From positions 62,001 to 126,000 of the forward strand of contig JAANDG010000198.1 of NCBI GenBank assembly GCA_036852015.1: a stretch of DNA of 64,000 nucleotides, in the 5' to 3' direction. The translations under genes and the position numbers were made by a program. Source of the DNA: Pelodera strongyloides. Taxonomy: Eukaryota > Nematoda > Chromadorea > Rhabditida > Rhabditidae. The notes beneath the pieces were generated by a model. That model worked only from the letters and a program-made list of their open reading frames with translations. It was not told where the DNA came from and did not search any database. This document shows, piece by piece, positions 35,567 through 46,825 of this stretch; the stretch's first letter is position 1; each line of letters starts with the position of its first letter.

Positions 35567-36470
35567 TTAAACATGACTGTTCAGTGAAATTAAAACATAC
35601 ATATTATAACTTATTTCGATCTTCAATATTAAAATCAGAATTCTATCAACAATATTAAAAACAGAATTCTATTCATAGAGCGTATAAAAATGAAAAACAT
35701 TAATGATTAAATATGTTATTTCATGTGCAAATAAAGATGTTATTATTTTTTTGCTTTGCTCAATGCATTGTTTTTACTGTGCGCATTGAGGAATCAATCA
35801 CGGGCTCAAAATCGTTTCGAAGTTCGTTTGGAAATGATGAAAATCTGGCAATGGGCCTTCCTGGGCCGCAGTCAAAGAAGTAGTGAAATTCATCTTTGGA
35901 ACATGCTAATTTGCTCGAATTTAGCTCGATTTTTTATTATAATTTAGATTATTTTGCATAAACTGCATAAGAATGCTGGTGTACTCGATGTGTTTCAAAA
36001 ACCGGCCGGTATCTCGCTTTAAAACAAATTGGTTACATGCTATTGTCAGACATTTTCGAAACGTACTTTTCATGTGCATACATACGAACCGTCAGGATAA
36101 ACACGTAGAACTTTCGAATTTGCATGTGCGCGAATCATCATTGCACAACTATATAAGATCGATTTACGATCAGTAAATCTCAAAACCAAACCACCGGATC
36201 TTTCAGCAGGTTGGCTTTTTTCTTGTGTAGCAAAACAATGTATGTATGAGCTTGGTAGTTGTCCTAGCATTGCCTTATTTTGGGCTAATTCTAAATCTGG
36301 TGATTTTTACGGGTGCTCAACTACTCTATACCGTACTCTATGGTATTGTAGACATGACAATTTGACATAACAAGCAATTGCATAAAATTGTCACATGAAA
36401 CATCTACATCGTTTGCCACCATTCAATTATCGTTTTGTTTTCAGTTTGCTGGAAAACGCCAACGTAGAAG
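35567..36470. other. Intergenic region between tetraspan copies 2 and 3
   Basis: Carries the copy 2 polyadenylation region and a half MITE (35898-36023). TATATAAG at 36149 is a weak TATA candidate for copy 3. No gene seen. Confidence 0.55.
35898..36023. repeat. Truncated TTTAAAGCGAAATACC-family MITE
   Basis: Only the right part is present: AATTTGCTCGAATTTAGCTCG through CCGGCCGGTATCTCGCTTTAAA. The left end is missing. Confidence 0.75.
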
Positions 36471-36931
36471 ATGTGTAAGGCACTTATGGTATGTTTTTCA
36501 GTTTCAGTTTCAATGTGTTCTTTGACCGCTCAATAGCAATACAGTAATTACCATCATACATAATTTATGCAAATTAGGTTTACGCTATGTATACAACAAG
36601 GAGCCAAGGTTTTCTGCTAAGAAGACCATTTCGTGACGACCTCGTGACCATCTCGGGATGGTTTTCACGAAACAGTAGTAAACAGATGGTCAAGAACACT
36701 AATCATGAAATGGGCGCGGTCGTTTCCGATGTATGATATCTTGTATAAAGATATCATATAGGGTAAGTTCGGTTTACTCATTTTTCAACCTTCATTTCAG
36801 ACAGTTATCTTCGGCGTTGCGGTGGTCATCTTACTCTCAACCTACACATTCAAAGCAGTGGGAGTCGGACTGTCTCTCGAGGGCAATTGCACTGGGTACG
36901 GTTCTTTCCCATAATAACCAACCCACGCACT

Positions 36932-36982
<51 letters not shown>

Positions 36983-38564
36983 ACACATATGCACATACGC
37001 ACACACACATGCACACACGCACATACACACACATACACGCGCGTAGGCACACCACCTACCACATACGCTAAACTTCTGTGTTTAGACATAATGGCCTCGT
37101 GAAGGATTTTTGTGACCAAACAGAGGATCTACCAACGTGGGCCAAATACTTAACATTCGTTATGGCCGCTGTACTCGTCTTGCTGGCCGTCCTCTGTTTT
37201 GTCGGGCTCTGCTGTACAAAACCAAACCTCATCTTCCCTTTTCTGGGCCTTCTGGTAAGCTTTTACGTTTGTTCTCGTACTTACGCCTTGAAGTAAGCGT
37301 AGGTATACACTTTGTGTTTTTATGTGGGGTAACAGTTCGTCTCCGCTGATTATAGTTTATTGCGCACTATTTTCTTATTTACTATGCGTGAATTTATAAA
37401 ATCTGCACGCCATATCGCCATATTGAATCTGCACGCAGAATGTAATAGGCGTGCAACTTGCCCGCCGCTATCACGCCGCTTGCGCGCTAAATTTCACCTT
37501 GTCATGTGTCGCTCTATTGCACTCGGCAAGTGCCAAGCGCGTGGCTACCCGAAGGTGCATTGTTAATTAGCAGTGGACGCATAGACGTAACGCAAATGTC
37601 TAGTAGAATTTCACGCGTCTGTCAACGAGAAAATTGGCGTGCAAGCGGCAACGGCACGGCGTGCAGGCGGTTATGAAAAAAGAGTCACGCCGTTGGGGTA
37701 TGGCGCGCCAGCGTTGTCATGCGGCTTGCACGCCAAGTTTCGTCAGTGGTCCCATGATCAGTGCGTTTATCCTAGGCTGTTAAACTCATTATCGAGATTA
37801 CGACCGCTATCATCAACGGGAAATGGGCATACCTGCTGGTGTTTGGAGTACTCGACGCCCTTGTCGTCGTCTTCGGATACCTTACTTACAAGGACATGCA
37901 GAAGTGTAAGTACTCTTCTCGCAATGGAACTATACAACACCTCAAAAAGCTTTTTGCTTGGTTTATACATCAATCGATAGAGACTTTCATGCTGATTACG
38001 AATCAAAAAGAATTTGCTGCGAACTCTCGGTAATGACAAAGTTATGAGCCCTCAAATGTGCGAAATTTTCAAAATATGAAAAAGAAAAATGAATTAATAA
38101 GTGAAATATCGCAAACTTCACTGAATAACATGAAGTGCACCATAAAAAGAGTATGTAAAGAATAGGCACGTAAAACGCAAAAGTTTGCGAATTTCGCTCT
38201 TTTTAGATGAAAGAACGGTTTTTATACCATCCACAGCAAATTCTTGTTGATTCGTAATCGGCATGGAAAACTCCATCGATTGATGTATAAACCAAGACAA
38301 AAACTTTTTGCGATGTCATATAAGTTCCATTTTCAGTAAGCGTAAGTGGAATTATCAAATCTTTTTTGTGATGAGATTCGTCGTTCATGACGAAGTGGTT
38401 TTCTCAAACTAATCGTTGGGCCACTGGGCCCAAAATCTCGGGCTTCGGGTCCTTCTGCATGCCTGGGCCCTGGGCCTGGACGCAATCGCCATACATACTG
38501 TTATTTATCTAATGTTCGTTCGCGTAATCTTTACATTTCAGATGCTCGCGTTGATTCGGAATAG
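36471..38564 (+). CDS. Four-transmembrane protein, tandem copy 3
   Basis: Five exons: 36471-36488 (MCKALM), 36801-36895, 37086-37254, 37776-37905, 38542-38564 (stop TAG), about 144 residues. The first four exons have exactly the lengths and phases of copies 1 and 2. TM1 is in exon 2 ([16 protein letters not shown]), followed by [10 protein letters not shown] and [12 protein letters not shown] in the outer loop. TM2 is [19 protein letters not shown]. The last two TM segments are in exon 4, ending YLTYKDMQK. The last exon is shorter (YARVDSE, stop): AR aligns with ARL of the other copies and the rest of the tail is gone. Intron 2 has a CA microsatellite. This copy is closer to the inverted copy 4 than to copies 1-2 (KDxC, TW, LCC). 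Confidence 0.84.
36933..37045. repeat. (CA)n microsatellite
   Basis: Pure CA to about 36971, then CA with CG and TA interruptions, in intron 2 of tetraspan copy 3. The long cysteine- and valine-rich reading frames on the minus strand are artefacts of it. Confidence 0.95.
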
Positions 38565-38644
38565 TTCTCTTTACGCCAAACACATCCACACTTCGAGGAA
38601 CAAAATTGCTCTTCTTTAGAATAGATACACAGTGTCCGAACGGC

Positions 38645-38858
38645 TGTAAATAGAATTATCTTGTAATTCATTTCGCTCTCTAGCTCCACATTTTCAAGTC
38701 ATATCTCGGTTGTTTGAGCAAATAAAAATATCGATTAATATTCGTTGTTATTGATTTTCTTGATTATAACAGTCAGATAACACCGTGTGAGGCGACTTTC
38801 TATTATCGAACTGAGAATTATACAATAATACACGTTTGTGCATACTCCGAAGAAAATA
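38645..38858. repeat. 3'-flank repeat of tetraspan copy 3, original
   Basis: TGTAAATAGAATTATCTTGT through GCAAATAAAAATATCG to AATACACGTTTGTGCATAC is repeated with few differences at 40583-40781 in the same orientation. Confidence 0.85.
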
Positions 38859-39087
38859 CTTCGAAGAAACCGCGACACGCGACGCGCCTCCTACCAGTAC
38901 ACCAGAATTAGTACACCGCTTTTTCTCCCACTGGTAGGTCATTCTCAATTGGGAAGCCTACCAGTGACGCGAGAATACGGGCTAATAATACACGTTTGTG
39001 TCACGGATATACCTATCCGTTACTCTTTCCCATGATATAAGTACATTAATTAGTTATTAATCACATATTCACCAAGTACTTAACCTT

Positions 39088-39353
39088 TATGGGGTTTCCA
39101 AGTATGCCAAAAACCGTGTGTTTTCCTTCCAAGTATCAATTGCAAAATAGTGTGCCAATCTATCGTAATTTTGCGTAATTTTGACACATCCGCATTATAG
39201 AAAATCCGCCATCAAAGCTCAACATTTGTTGAACAAATGGTCCCGTGGCGATCGGTCGTAAAAACAGCCTGTAGATATGTTCGTGTAGTGCCAAGATACG
39301 GTAAATGTTTCGATACTTGCAAGGAAAATCGGCCATACTTGGAAACCCCATTA
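39088..39353. repeat. Long element of the ATGGGGTTTCC family
   Basis: TTATGGGGTTTCCAAGTATG at the left, CATACTTGGAAACCCCATTA at the right. Its interior (GTCCCGTGGCGATCGGTCGT) matches the inverse of 63343-63606. Confidence 0.85.
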
Positions 39354-39629
39354 TAAGTGCTGTGCTCTTCCAGCACTTTTGTCTTTGTTTATTTACGTAC
39401 ATAATAATATAATAATAATTTATTGACACATTATATAAAATATATAAGTGTGCATCATATAAATGATGATGAGAAGGTTGGCAAATTAAGCCGCATGTAA
39501 CGATTAGCTTGAGGTTCGTTTATAAGAAAAGAGTAACACCTTGCAACAAATCAATTACCAATAAGATTGAGTGTTTCGCCATAGTTGATTTTTTGAATTT
39601 TCGTGCATTACCTCAGGAAATAAAATTTA

Positions 39630-39925
39630 CATAAGGCATTCTAGTTTGGTTCTCTCTCACTTTTACAACATCTATTCATGCGTGAGGACCATTCTAGTGT
39701 GTCTGACGGCGGACAAGTGTGAGTGCCGCCCACTGCTACAACGTAGAAAGAAACGCTTTTCTCTCGAGTGCCTCAGTGTGCCCCTATGTCGGGCTAACAG
39801 CCGGTTCTATCTAACCCCAACCCGATAAAGATATTGTGCTCAACTTATGTATTTCGATACACGCACAACACCACAAACGACACGACACAGTTAAGTTATG
39901 GGCACGGGCAAACCCATGATTTACA
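39630..39925 (-). mobile_element. Diverged, truncated LTR of the same family as 32436-34075
   Basis: Read on the minus strand it starts TGTAAATCATGGGTTTGCCC and follows the LTR (ATAAAGATATTGTGCTCAAC on the plus strand, ACAGCCGGTTCTAT, ACATCTATTCATGCGTGAGG). It stops about 45 bp before the LTR's other end. It has many substitutions and small changes, so it is older than the intact element. Confidence 0.85.
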
Positions 39926-40516
39926 CCTTCATAGTTATCTTTGTTAATGAGACGTCACGGCGTGAAAGAATAATTCGTGAGCTCCCTGACCAATAGGAGA
40001 AGAGAGGGCGGAGCCACAATGCGGAAGCCAGTTTTAGTCTTTTGCTAAGAGAGAAGGGATAGATGTAGAACGGCAAAAGATTCCCTTTGTATAATTTTAA
40101 TTGTTACTTTCTTTAACCTTACCTCTTACGGCCTATACGGAATTGTTGTACGGAATCATTACGTTTTATGTTACGGAGTACGGAAAAATGAAACTTTTAA
40201 TTATGTTCAATACGGTACGAATACGTTTTTAAACTTACGGAACTTACTTTCTTTAGAGACCAACTTAGATTTCTGCTCCATAAATGTATATATATATATA
40301 TCTTTTGAAAGGAATCACGGATAAACAAATGGACGGAGAGGTGTTTTGTTATAGTTCATAATGTACAATTTATTGCACTGTACTTTATATATATATTGTC
40401 ATTTTTCTCCATTTCATCACAATTTTCATATGTATAACAAAAAGTGCCAGGACACTTTTATCTTATAGTTACAAGAATCATGTGCATTCTCCACTGACCC
40501 ATTAAATATCACATGG

Positions 40517-40580
40517 TGCACCGTCCGGGAATCGAACCCGGGCCGCCCGCGTGATATGCGAGCATTTTACCACTGAACCA
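40517..40580 (-). pseudogene. 5'-truncated tRNA-Gly-like pseudogene
   Basis: On the minus strand TGGTTCAGTGGTAAAATGC (D arm), an anticodon arm CTCGC-ATATCAC-GCGGG, and CCCGGGTTCGATTCCCGG (T arm) closely resemble tRNA-Gly(GCC), ending ACGGTGCA. The 5' acceptor strand that should pair with ACGGTGC is absent: the sequence changes at 40581 into the duplicated tetraspan 3' flank. The anticodon reads ATC instead of GCC. Confidence 0.75.
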
Positions 40581-40582
40581 GT

Positions 40583-40781
40583 TGTAAATAGAATTATCTT
40601 GTAATTCATCTCTACATTTTCAAGTCATATCTCGGTTGTTTGAGCAAATAAAAATATCGATTAATATTCGTTGTCATTGATTTTCTTGATTATACCAGTC
40701 TGATAGCACCGCGTGAGGCGACTTTCAATTATCGAAATGAGAGTTATATAATAATACACGTTTGTGCATACTTCGAAGAAA
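40583..40781. repeat. Second copy of the tetraspan copy 3 3' flank
   Basis: Direct repeat of 38645-38858 with one 15-bp gap (CATTTCGCTCTCTAGCTCC shortened) and scattered changes. Its left edge coincides with the break in the tRNA-like sequence. Confidence 0.85.
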
Positions 40782-41326
40782 AGGTTTCAAGCTTTTTTAC
40801 GTTACAATATGCGTGATTGTAGATGTTAAACATACGTTTCAATATAAGAGAGTGTTGTTCAAAATACGCTTCAATATATGAAAGATGTTTAAAGGGAATG
40901 TCAAGCCGGTTTTGCATGTTGGGCTGAAAAAAAAGCTTGCCTTTTGAAGGTAAGGAAAGTGAAAATAAAAATAAACAAAAATAAATGTAAGAAGACAAAC
41001 TCCTCCTACAAACACCTTCAGTATGGGATTCTAGTCGTGCGGACAGAGCCAAGCCAAATCTCTGTCCACGGGACGGCTTGAATTACCGGCTCGCCGCAAC
41101 GCGCCCGTTTGCTTGCGTTGCGGTGTGTTTTGTTCACGTTTATGACAGAATCTCAAATATTTTATTCTGGCGCCATTTTTATGGGTTACTGTATTGGGCG
41201 CCTTTTGAGATTTACTTAGTCTGCGCCTGGAGATGCCTTTCTGCGCAGAATCCCCCTTGACATGCCCTTTAAGGTACGTTTTAATAAAAGACAGTGCAGA
41301 TGTTCGAAATAGGTTAACGCAAAACT

Positions 41327-41646
41327 TTGGCCGGTGCGCGGAATGCAAAAAAAGGGTGGGCCCATGCATGGCGGCACACCCTCCCATTTCGGGCCTGGTG
41401 TGGGCAGCGCACCGGCGCAGGGCAGGGTGGGCCTGGTGTAGGCCTGAGGACGCAGATCTTCAACTTTCGTGTGTATTTTAGTTCGCCTACACCCCGCCTA
41501 CACCGGGCCTACACCAGGCTCACAAGCCGCCTACATTTTCAGTGTCTCTCGAGCCCCTGTTCCATTTATCGGTGAGGTGTAGGCGTGTAGGCGCGTTGTA
41601 GGCGGCCCACCTTTTTCGTGCCCGGTGTAGGCTGCGCACCGGCCAA
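41327..41646. repeat. GC-rich inverted-repeat element
   Basis: TTGGCCGGTGCGCG at the left and GCGCACCGGCCAA at the right. Inside are GGGTGGGCC/GGCCCACC and CCTACACC motifs in both orientations. Parts recur near 28935-29105, 31190-31240 and 42214-42450. Confidence 0.75.
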
Positions 41647-42754
41647 GTTACCTCAGTGTTTCAACATGAACTGTAGTGGAGATATTCACACTTAACTTTT
41701 CCAGCTCAATGTTTAGGGGTTCATTCTATTCTAGGACTTCTGAGGCCTTCTTGGGTTTAGGCTTTCAAAACCAAATGATATAGTCCAATCCCCTCAGAGT
41801 GACGTTTACAGCCAGAATAAAGGGCACTACATATTTGTTGGTTATTTGGCATTGAGCAAGCAGTTGCCTGCATTGCTACCCAAACCTGCTCTCATACAAA
41901 TCAAGACACAAAAATACATAGTTTGAGAAGAAAGCGCAGAACTCTGAAATGACATTAAATATCTTTATTGTATTCACTCATTCGGCAAAGGTAAATATCG
42001 AAATAAAGTAGAATATAAGTCTTTTAACAGCTCTTGTAAACTGCTTTCTATTGTTAGCTTGTTAACGACGAGTACTAAGTCTTCAGCGAGTCCATAGTAG
42101 TGTCTACGCGCCAGAACGGCCCTCTGTAAATTGCACTTATACATCGTAAGGTAACGTTACTGGATTTACTGTGTGTGAAGAGAGAAGATTTCATGGCATT
42201 ACCGTGAAACTGAGTGCTCGGTCTACAAGAAACGGGCGGGCCCAGGTGCCACCTATGTAGGCGACGCACCGACGCGACGCACCTGCGTGGGGGGAATTTA
42301 GGCATCAACATTGGTGTGTATTTTTGTTTGCCCACTTCAGGCCTACAACTGGCGCACCTTTTCATTTTTGCGCTTGTGCCGCTCGAGTCACATTCCCTTA
42401 TGAATGTAAAGTAGCGCCGGGCACAATATAGGATATAGGCCACGCACCGGTCAACTTTCCAATGTATCAAAACTATCGAACGGTATTCGCATGAGCGGGG
42501 TAAAAAAATGTACGTATAATCTAGACTTTCCTGCACTGATAAAATATTAAAAAGTAAACGCTAACAAACGACAAACACTCCCTTTCATATAAGCGATAGT
42601 GAATATTTAAAAAAAAATTACTTCTCGACATGTCCCTGTAGGTGAGGAATCCAAATAGTAGTACAAGACCGGAGAAGACGCCCATCACCAACGCAGCAAC
42701 GAATTCGCCTCTGATGATGCAGCTGACCAGCTCGTAAACGAATGAACCAACCTT

Positions 42755-43187
42755 AAAGGGACGGGCCCATCAAAATAAACCTATAGTTTGCATGTTTTTA
42801 TAATTTGTATAAAGGGGGTTTATTATAATATACGTACACTAAGTTACGGCTAGACTTTATCCCGCTGAAATTTTTCGGTGTCGATAAACTCAAAAGTATA
42901 CCGTAGAAGACCAACAATTGCACCCTATTTTCTTGTCGCGTGTCCCGGGGGAATGTGGCTATATGGACAGATAGTCAGAGCGATGTATCCTCGGGAGACG
43001 CGGTAAGGAAATAAGGGTGCAATTGTTGGTCTTCTACGGTATACTTTTGAGTTTATCGACACCGAAAAATTTCAGCGGGATAAAGTCTAGCCGTAACTTA
43101 GTGTACATATATTATAATAAACCCCCTTTATACAAATTATAAAAACATGCAAACCATAGGTTTATTTTGATGGGCCCGTCCCTTTGA
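42755..43187. repeat. Long palindromic MITE, TTAAAGGGACGGGCCC family
   Basis: Arms of about 170 bp (42755-42925 and 43014-43187) are almost perfect inverses. They start TTAAAGGGACGGGCCCATCA and end TGATGGGCCCGTCCCTTTGA, around a unique 88-bp centre. It is directly followed by another MITE. Confidence 0.93.
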
Positions 43188-43374
43188 AGCGAAATACCGG
43201 CCGGTTTTTGAAACACATCATGTTCAACTGAATTCTTACGTATTTATGAAAATTTGCTCGAATTTAGCCCGATTTTTTATTCTAATTTACGTTTTTTCGC
43301 ATAAGCTCATAAGAATGCTGGTCTACTGATGTTTTTTCAAAAACCGGCCGGTATTTCGCTTTAAAGGAGGAGGC
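43184..43374. repeat. TTTAAAGCGAAATACC-family MITE between two other MITEs
   Basis: TTTGAAGCGAAATACCGGCC at the left and CCGGTATTTCGCTTTAAA at the right. Its ends overlap the ends of the neighbouring elements. Confidence 0.92.
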
Positions 43375-43467
43375 TCACGAGTTTTAAGTGCTCAATTCCT
43401 TTCCTTTTATCGAAAGAACATAGTAAATAATCATCAATAAACTGCAGAACAAAGCGCGGAGACACAC

Positions 43468-43886
43468 TTTAAAGGGTCAGGCCCATTTCAAATGACCCCT
43501 ATTTTTGATGATTCCATCTGATTCTTCATGTCATATATAGTAGGATGCGATATTTTTCTAATTTTCAAGCGCAAAATACACGCAGTATTCGGGAATTTAC
43601 CATTGCCAGTCATACCCAACTATTTATCGCAGTTGTCACGCCCCCTTCGCGCTAATTGGGCAATATGCTCTATTGGGCGTGGTATTTGCGATATTGGCCA
43701 ATCAGCATGAAGGGGCGTGTAAACTGCGATAAATAGTTGGGTGTGACTGCTCACGGTAAATTGCCGAATAGTGTGTGAATTTTGCGCTTGAAAATTAGAA
43801 AAAAATTCAGCCTACTGTATTTGAAACGGAGAATCCGATGGAGTCATCAAACATAGGGGTCATTTGAAATGGGCCTGACCCTTAAA
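43468..43886. repeat. TTTAAAGGGTCAGGCCC MITE, copy 1
   Basis: TTTAAAGGGTCAGGCCCATT at the left and AATGGGCCTGACCCTTAAA at the right. Long arms include CATACCCAACTATTTATCGC and its inverse. Confidence 0.92.
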
Positions 43887-44184
43887 AGTAACTCTTACAT
43901 TTTATCTCAAAAATTAATATAAGAAAAGTACCGTAGTTTCTAGTCATTTTTCAGGCACATCCAAAAACAGCCCCCTTGCAGATGGCGGGGCTAACCCTGG
44001 GTGATCCTGCTAATATGTTGCTGAAAATAGTGCGCTTAGACCGCCTGTGTACTTTGTAGTGCAAAAGAAAGGCACGGCTGTTTTACTGTTATGCACACTG
44101 CGTGCATAGTTGCTATTTACTGGGTTTTTAAAAAATACGGTCGTTTTTTTAAATTAAATTACTTTCTTTCATTTAAATAATTTC

Positions 44185-44605
44185 TTTAAAGGGTCAGGCC
44201 CATTTCAAATGACCCCTATTTTTGATGATTCCATCTGGTTCTCCATGTCAAATATAGTAGGATGCAATATTTTTCTAATTTTCAAGCGCAAAATTCACAC
44301 ACTATTCATCAATTTACCGTGGGCACTCATACCCAACTATTTATCGCAGTTGGCACGCCCATTCGCGCTGATTGGCCAATATCGCAATTGCCACGCCCAA
44401 TATAGCATATTGCCCAATGAGAGCGAAAGGTCGTGACAACTGCGATAAATAGTTGGGTATGACAGGCAATGGTAAATTGCTGAATACTGCGTTAATTTTT
44501 GCGCTTGAAAATTAGAAAAATATCGTATCCTACTATATATGACATAAAGAGTCAGGTGGAATCATCAGCAATAGGGGTCATTTGAAATGGGCCTGACCCT
44601 TTAAA
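44185..44605. repeat. TTTAAAGGGTCAGGCCC MITE, copy 2
   Basis: Same ends and arms as copy 1. The asymmetric parts (ATTCACACACTATTC on its left arm) match the right arm of copy 1, so the two copies appear to lie in opposite orientation, 298 bp apart. Confidence 0.9.
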
Positions 44606-45427
44606 GTGTGTTTCCGTGCTTGGTTGTACATGTTATTGATGATTATTTACCATGTATTTTCGAAAAAAAGGAAAGGAATCGGACACTTAAAACTCGTGCG
44701 CCTCCTCCTTTAAAGTGATGGGGCCAATTCAAGTTCGTCGTTTTACTTTGATCATGATTGTATATAGGAAAGAAATGAGAGAAATGCTTTACCCATTCCA
44801 ATTTTTTTTTAAATCCACTCCAACACAGGGAGTGAACTACTAGAGAAGCGGAGTTACTAGACTACTGCTGGACAACGAAACGTATGGGGGCAACTGTTTC
44901 CCAATCAAGACTATGTAAATTATTTGTATCACAGCTAGGAAACTAACAACACGAATAACACCTAAACGTGGCAACAGCTGGAACGCATCAAGCAAACAAA
45001 ACAAAACTTCTCCAAGGTATATTTTCATATGCAAAATTCGTATGCAACGGCTTCAGATAATAAAGGTCATATGTGCTTGGTTTTCATCAGTCCAAACAAC
45101 ACACCACAATGAGCAAGGTCTTGGTAGGTTTTCTTTCGTACTTGAGCAATCTATTTCCATGCAAAAATAATTGGGTGAATAAAAATGTAGAACTTTATCC
45201 CAATCATATTTGCGAGTGCACTAGAAGGCAAACGTATGAAAAAACTTTAGCGTAATATTGAATGCAAGCAACTGAGTAGTAATACGGTTTCTATGTACAT
45301 TACCTTTTACCATTTATATTATAATCCTTACTTTAAGGGGTTATCTACGGATGTCTACTGATAATATACATGATCATGATTGCTATGTCTTTGTCCCTAC
45401 GTCCCTACGGCTATCCGTGTTGCCGCA

Positions 45428-46057
45428 ATGATATTACTCCTTGTATGTGGCAAAGACTGCGGATCGAGCGGACCAAAAAAGGTGAGCTTGTTTGGATATA
45501 TGGGTAGCATTGTAGACCACTACCCGTTTTTTTTTAATATACTACTCGCAAATAAAATATATTATGGGAAAATGCAACCCCTGCAATGTGTTACCCCGGA
45601 AAATATACTACCCCATTGTATTTTGCATGACTACCCCACCTATTTGTATTTTGCATGACTACCCCACCTATTCTACATGACTACCCCACGGATTTTACAT
45701 GACTATATCACCTATTGTACAGACTACCCCATCTATTTGACATGACTACCCCCACCTATTTTTACATGACTACCCCCACCTATTTTACATGACTATTCCA
45801 CAGATTTTACATGACTATTCCACAGATTTTACATGACTACCCCACCTATTTTACATGATTACCCCGGGACGCAGGCACTATATGTAAATTCGCGGATTTT
45901 ACATAACTATACCACCTATACCTATTGTACATGACTACCCCACCTATTTTACATGACTACCCCCGGGACGCAGGCACTATATGTAACTTCGTCATTTATA
46001 TTCGATTTTCAGGAAGGAAATATGTGCCCAGCAAAATGCGAGACAAACACGAAATGA
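45428..46057 (+). CDS. Possible tiny cysteine-containing secreted peptide (uncertain)
   Basis: Exon 45428-45481 (ATG ILLLVCGKDC... ending PKK) has a good donor GTGAGC. Exon 46013-46057 follows acceptor TTTTCAG and reads EGNMCPAKCETNTK, stop. They join in phase 0 to about 32 residues with four cysteines after a short hydrophobic start. A start at 45109 (MSKVL, donor GTAGGT) is tempting as a first exon, but no acceptor before 45428 keeps the frame open, so the 5' end is unknown. The intron is filled by a minisatellite. No family recognised. Confidence 0.25.
45570..45995. repeat. Minisatellite, unit about 23 bp
   Basis: TACATGACTACCCCACCTAT with T-rich spacers is repeated many times with length changes. 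GGGACGCAGGCACTATATGT occurs twice (45863, 45964), so a larger block is also duplicated. Confidence 0.92.
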
Positions 46058-46617
46058 GCAGAAAATGCTAAAATGCGCTACCAAAAAGTCTCGCCTTTAA
46101 ATATGCGACTGACTATGGGAATTGATCGACATTATTTTCATTTTTACCACCGCGTGTGAGAAAACTTCACGCACTTTTCTATGAGTCGCCAAATATGAAG
46201 TTTCAATTGCTGCCCTGACCAAAAAAAAACGAAAAAAAAAAAATGTTTTTGAACAACGGTAGCCGGAAAACAGTTAAATCGGGCGTATAGTATAGTGTCG
46301 GACTACTCATTCCACCATGCCATGTTGAGTGGAAATGATATAACTGTACTAAAATCGCGCAGTTTCGCGCCGTTTAGCATTATATGGAAAACCAGCGTAC
46401 AACACACGTTTCAAAATACAGTGTGTCTCATTATGAATATTATCTCGCACGGATTAATAGAGAAAGTTGTTTTATGGAAAAAAAACGCCTTCCTTTTTAT
46501 GTCGTAAGTCCAGCCTTTCAGAAAGTAAATTTACTGTGAAACCCGCATTCAATTACGGCAAAAATACAAATACAGAGTTGCTGCCTGCAAACGGTTCCAC
46601 GTCGGCGAAGACTGTAA

Positions 46618-46801
46618 TTTAAAGCGAACTACCGGCCGGTTTTTGAAATGCTTTGTGGACAACTGATTTCTTACGTATTTATGCTAATTTTCTCGAATTT
46701 AGCTCGATTTTGTATTCTACTTTATTGTCATTTGCATAAGTGGCATAAGAATGTTGGTGTCCTCCATGTGTTTCAAAAACCGTCCGGTATTTCGCTTTAA
46801 A
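46618..46801. repeat. TTTAAAGCGAAATACC-family MITE beside tetraspan copy 4
   Basis: TTTAAAGCGAACTACCGGCC at the left and CCGTCCGGTATTTCGCTTTAAA at the right. It starts 25 bp after the exon 3 donor of the minus-strand tetraspan copy 4. Confidence 0.9.
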
Positions 46802-46825
46802 AAAGAAATGGGCAAAACCACGAAC

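Larger units (their letters stand above)
38565..42754. other. Repeat-rich intergenic region
   Basis: About 4.2 kb with no gene I can support. It holds the copy 3 3' flank and its duplicate (38645-38858, 40583-40781), a long ATGGGGTTTCC element (39088-39353), an LTR fragment (39630-39925), a broken tRNA (40517-40580) and GC-rich repeats (41327-41646 and a relative at about 42214-42450). Confidence 0.6.
43370..44714. repeat. GGAGGAGGCTCACGAG-family MITE split by inserted elements
   Basis: The left end TTAAAGGAGGAGGCTCACGA (43370) pairs with CCTCCTCCTTTAAA (44701-44714). Inner arms (TTGATGATTATTTACC; GACACACTTT / AAAGTGTGTTTC) also pair. The middle, 43468-44605, is occupied by two copies of another MITE. 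Confidence 0.88.

Noticed and set aside
36837..37119. Several long Cys/Val/Arg or His/Thr frames on both strands
   Set aside because: They are six-frame readings of the CA microsatellite in intron 2 of tetraspan copy 3.
42075..42536. 153-codon minus-strand frame
   Set aside because: It spans a GC-rich dispersed repeat and shows no family features.
44840..45034. Hydrophobic minus-strand frame as exon 4 of tetraspan copy 4
   Set aside because: No acceptor or phase match, no TYKDM-like end, and it lies beyond an opposing small gene model.
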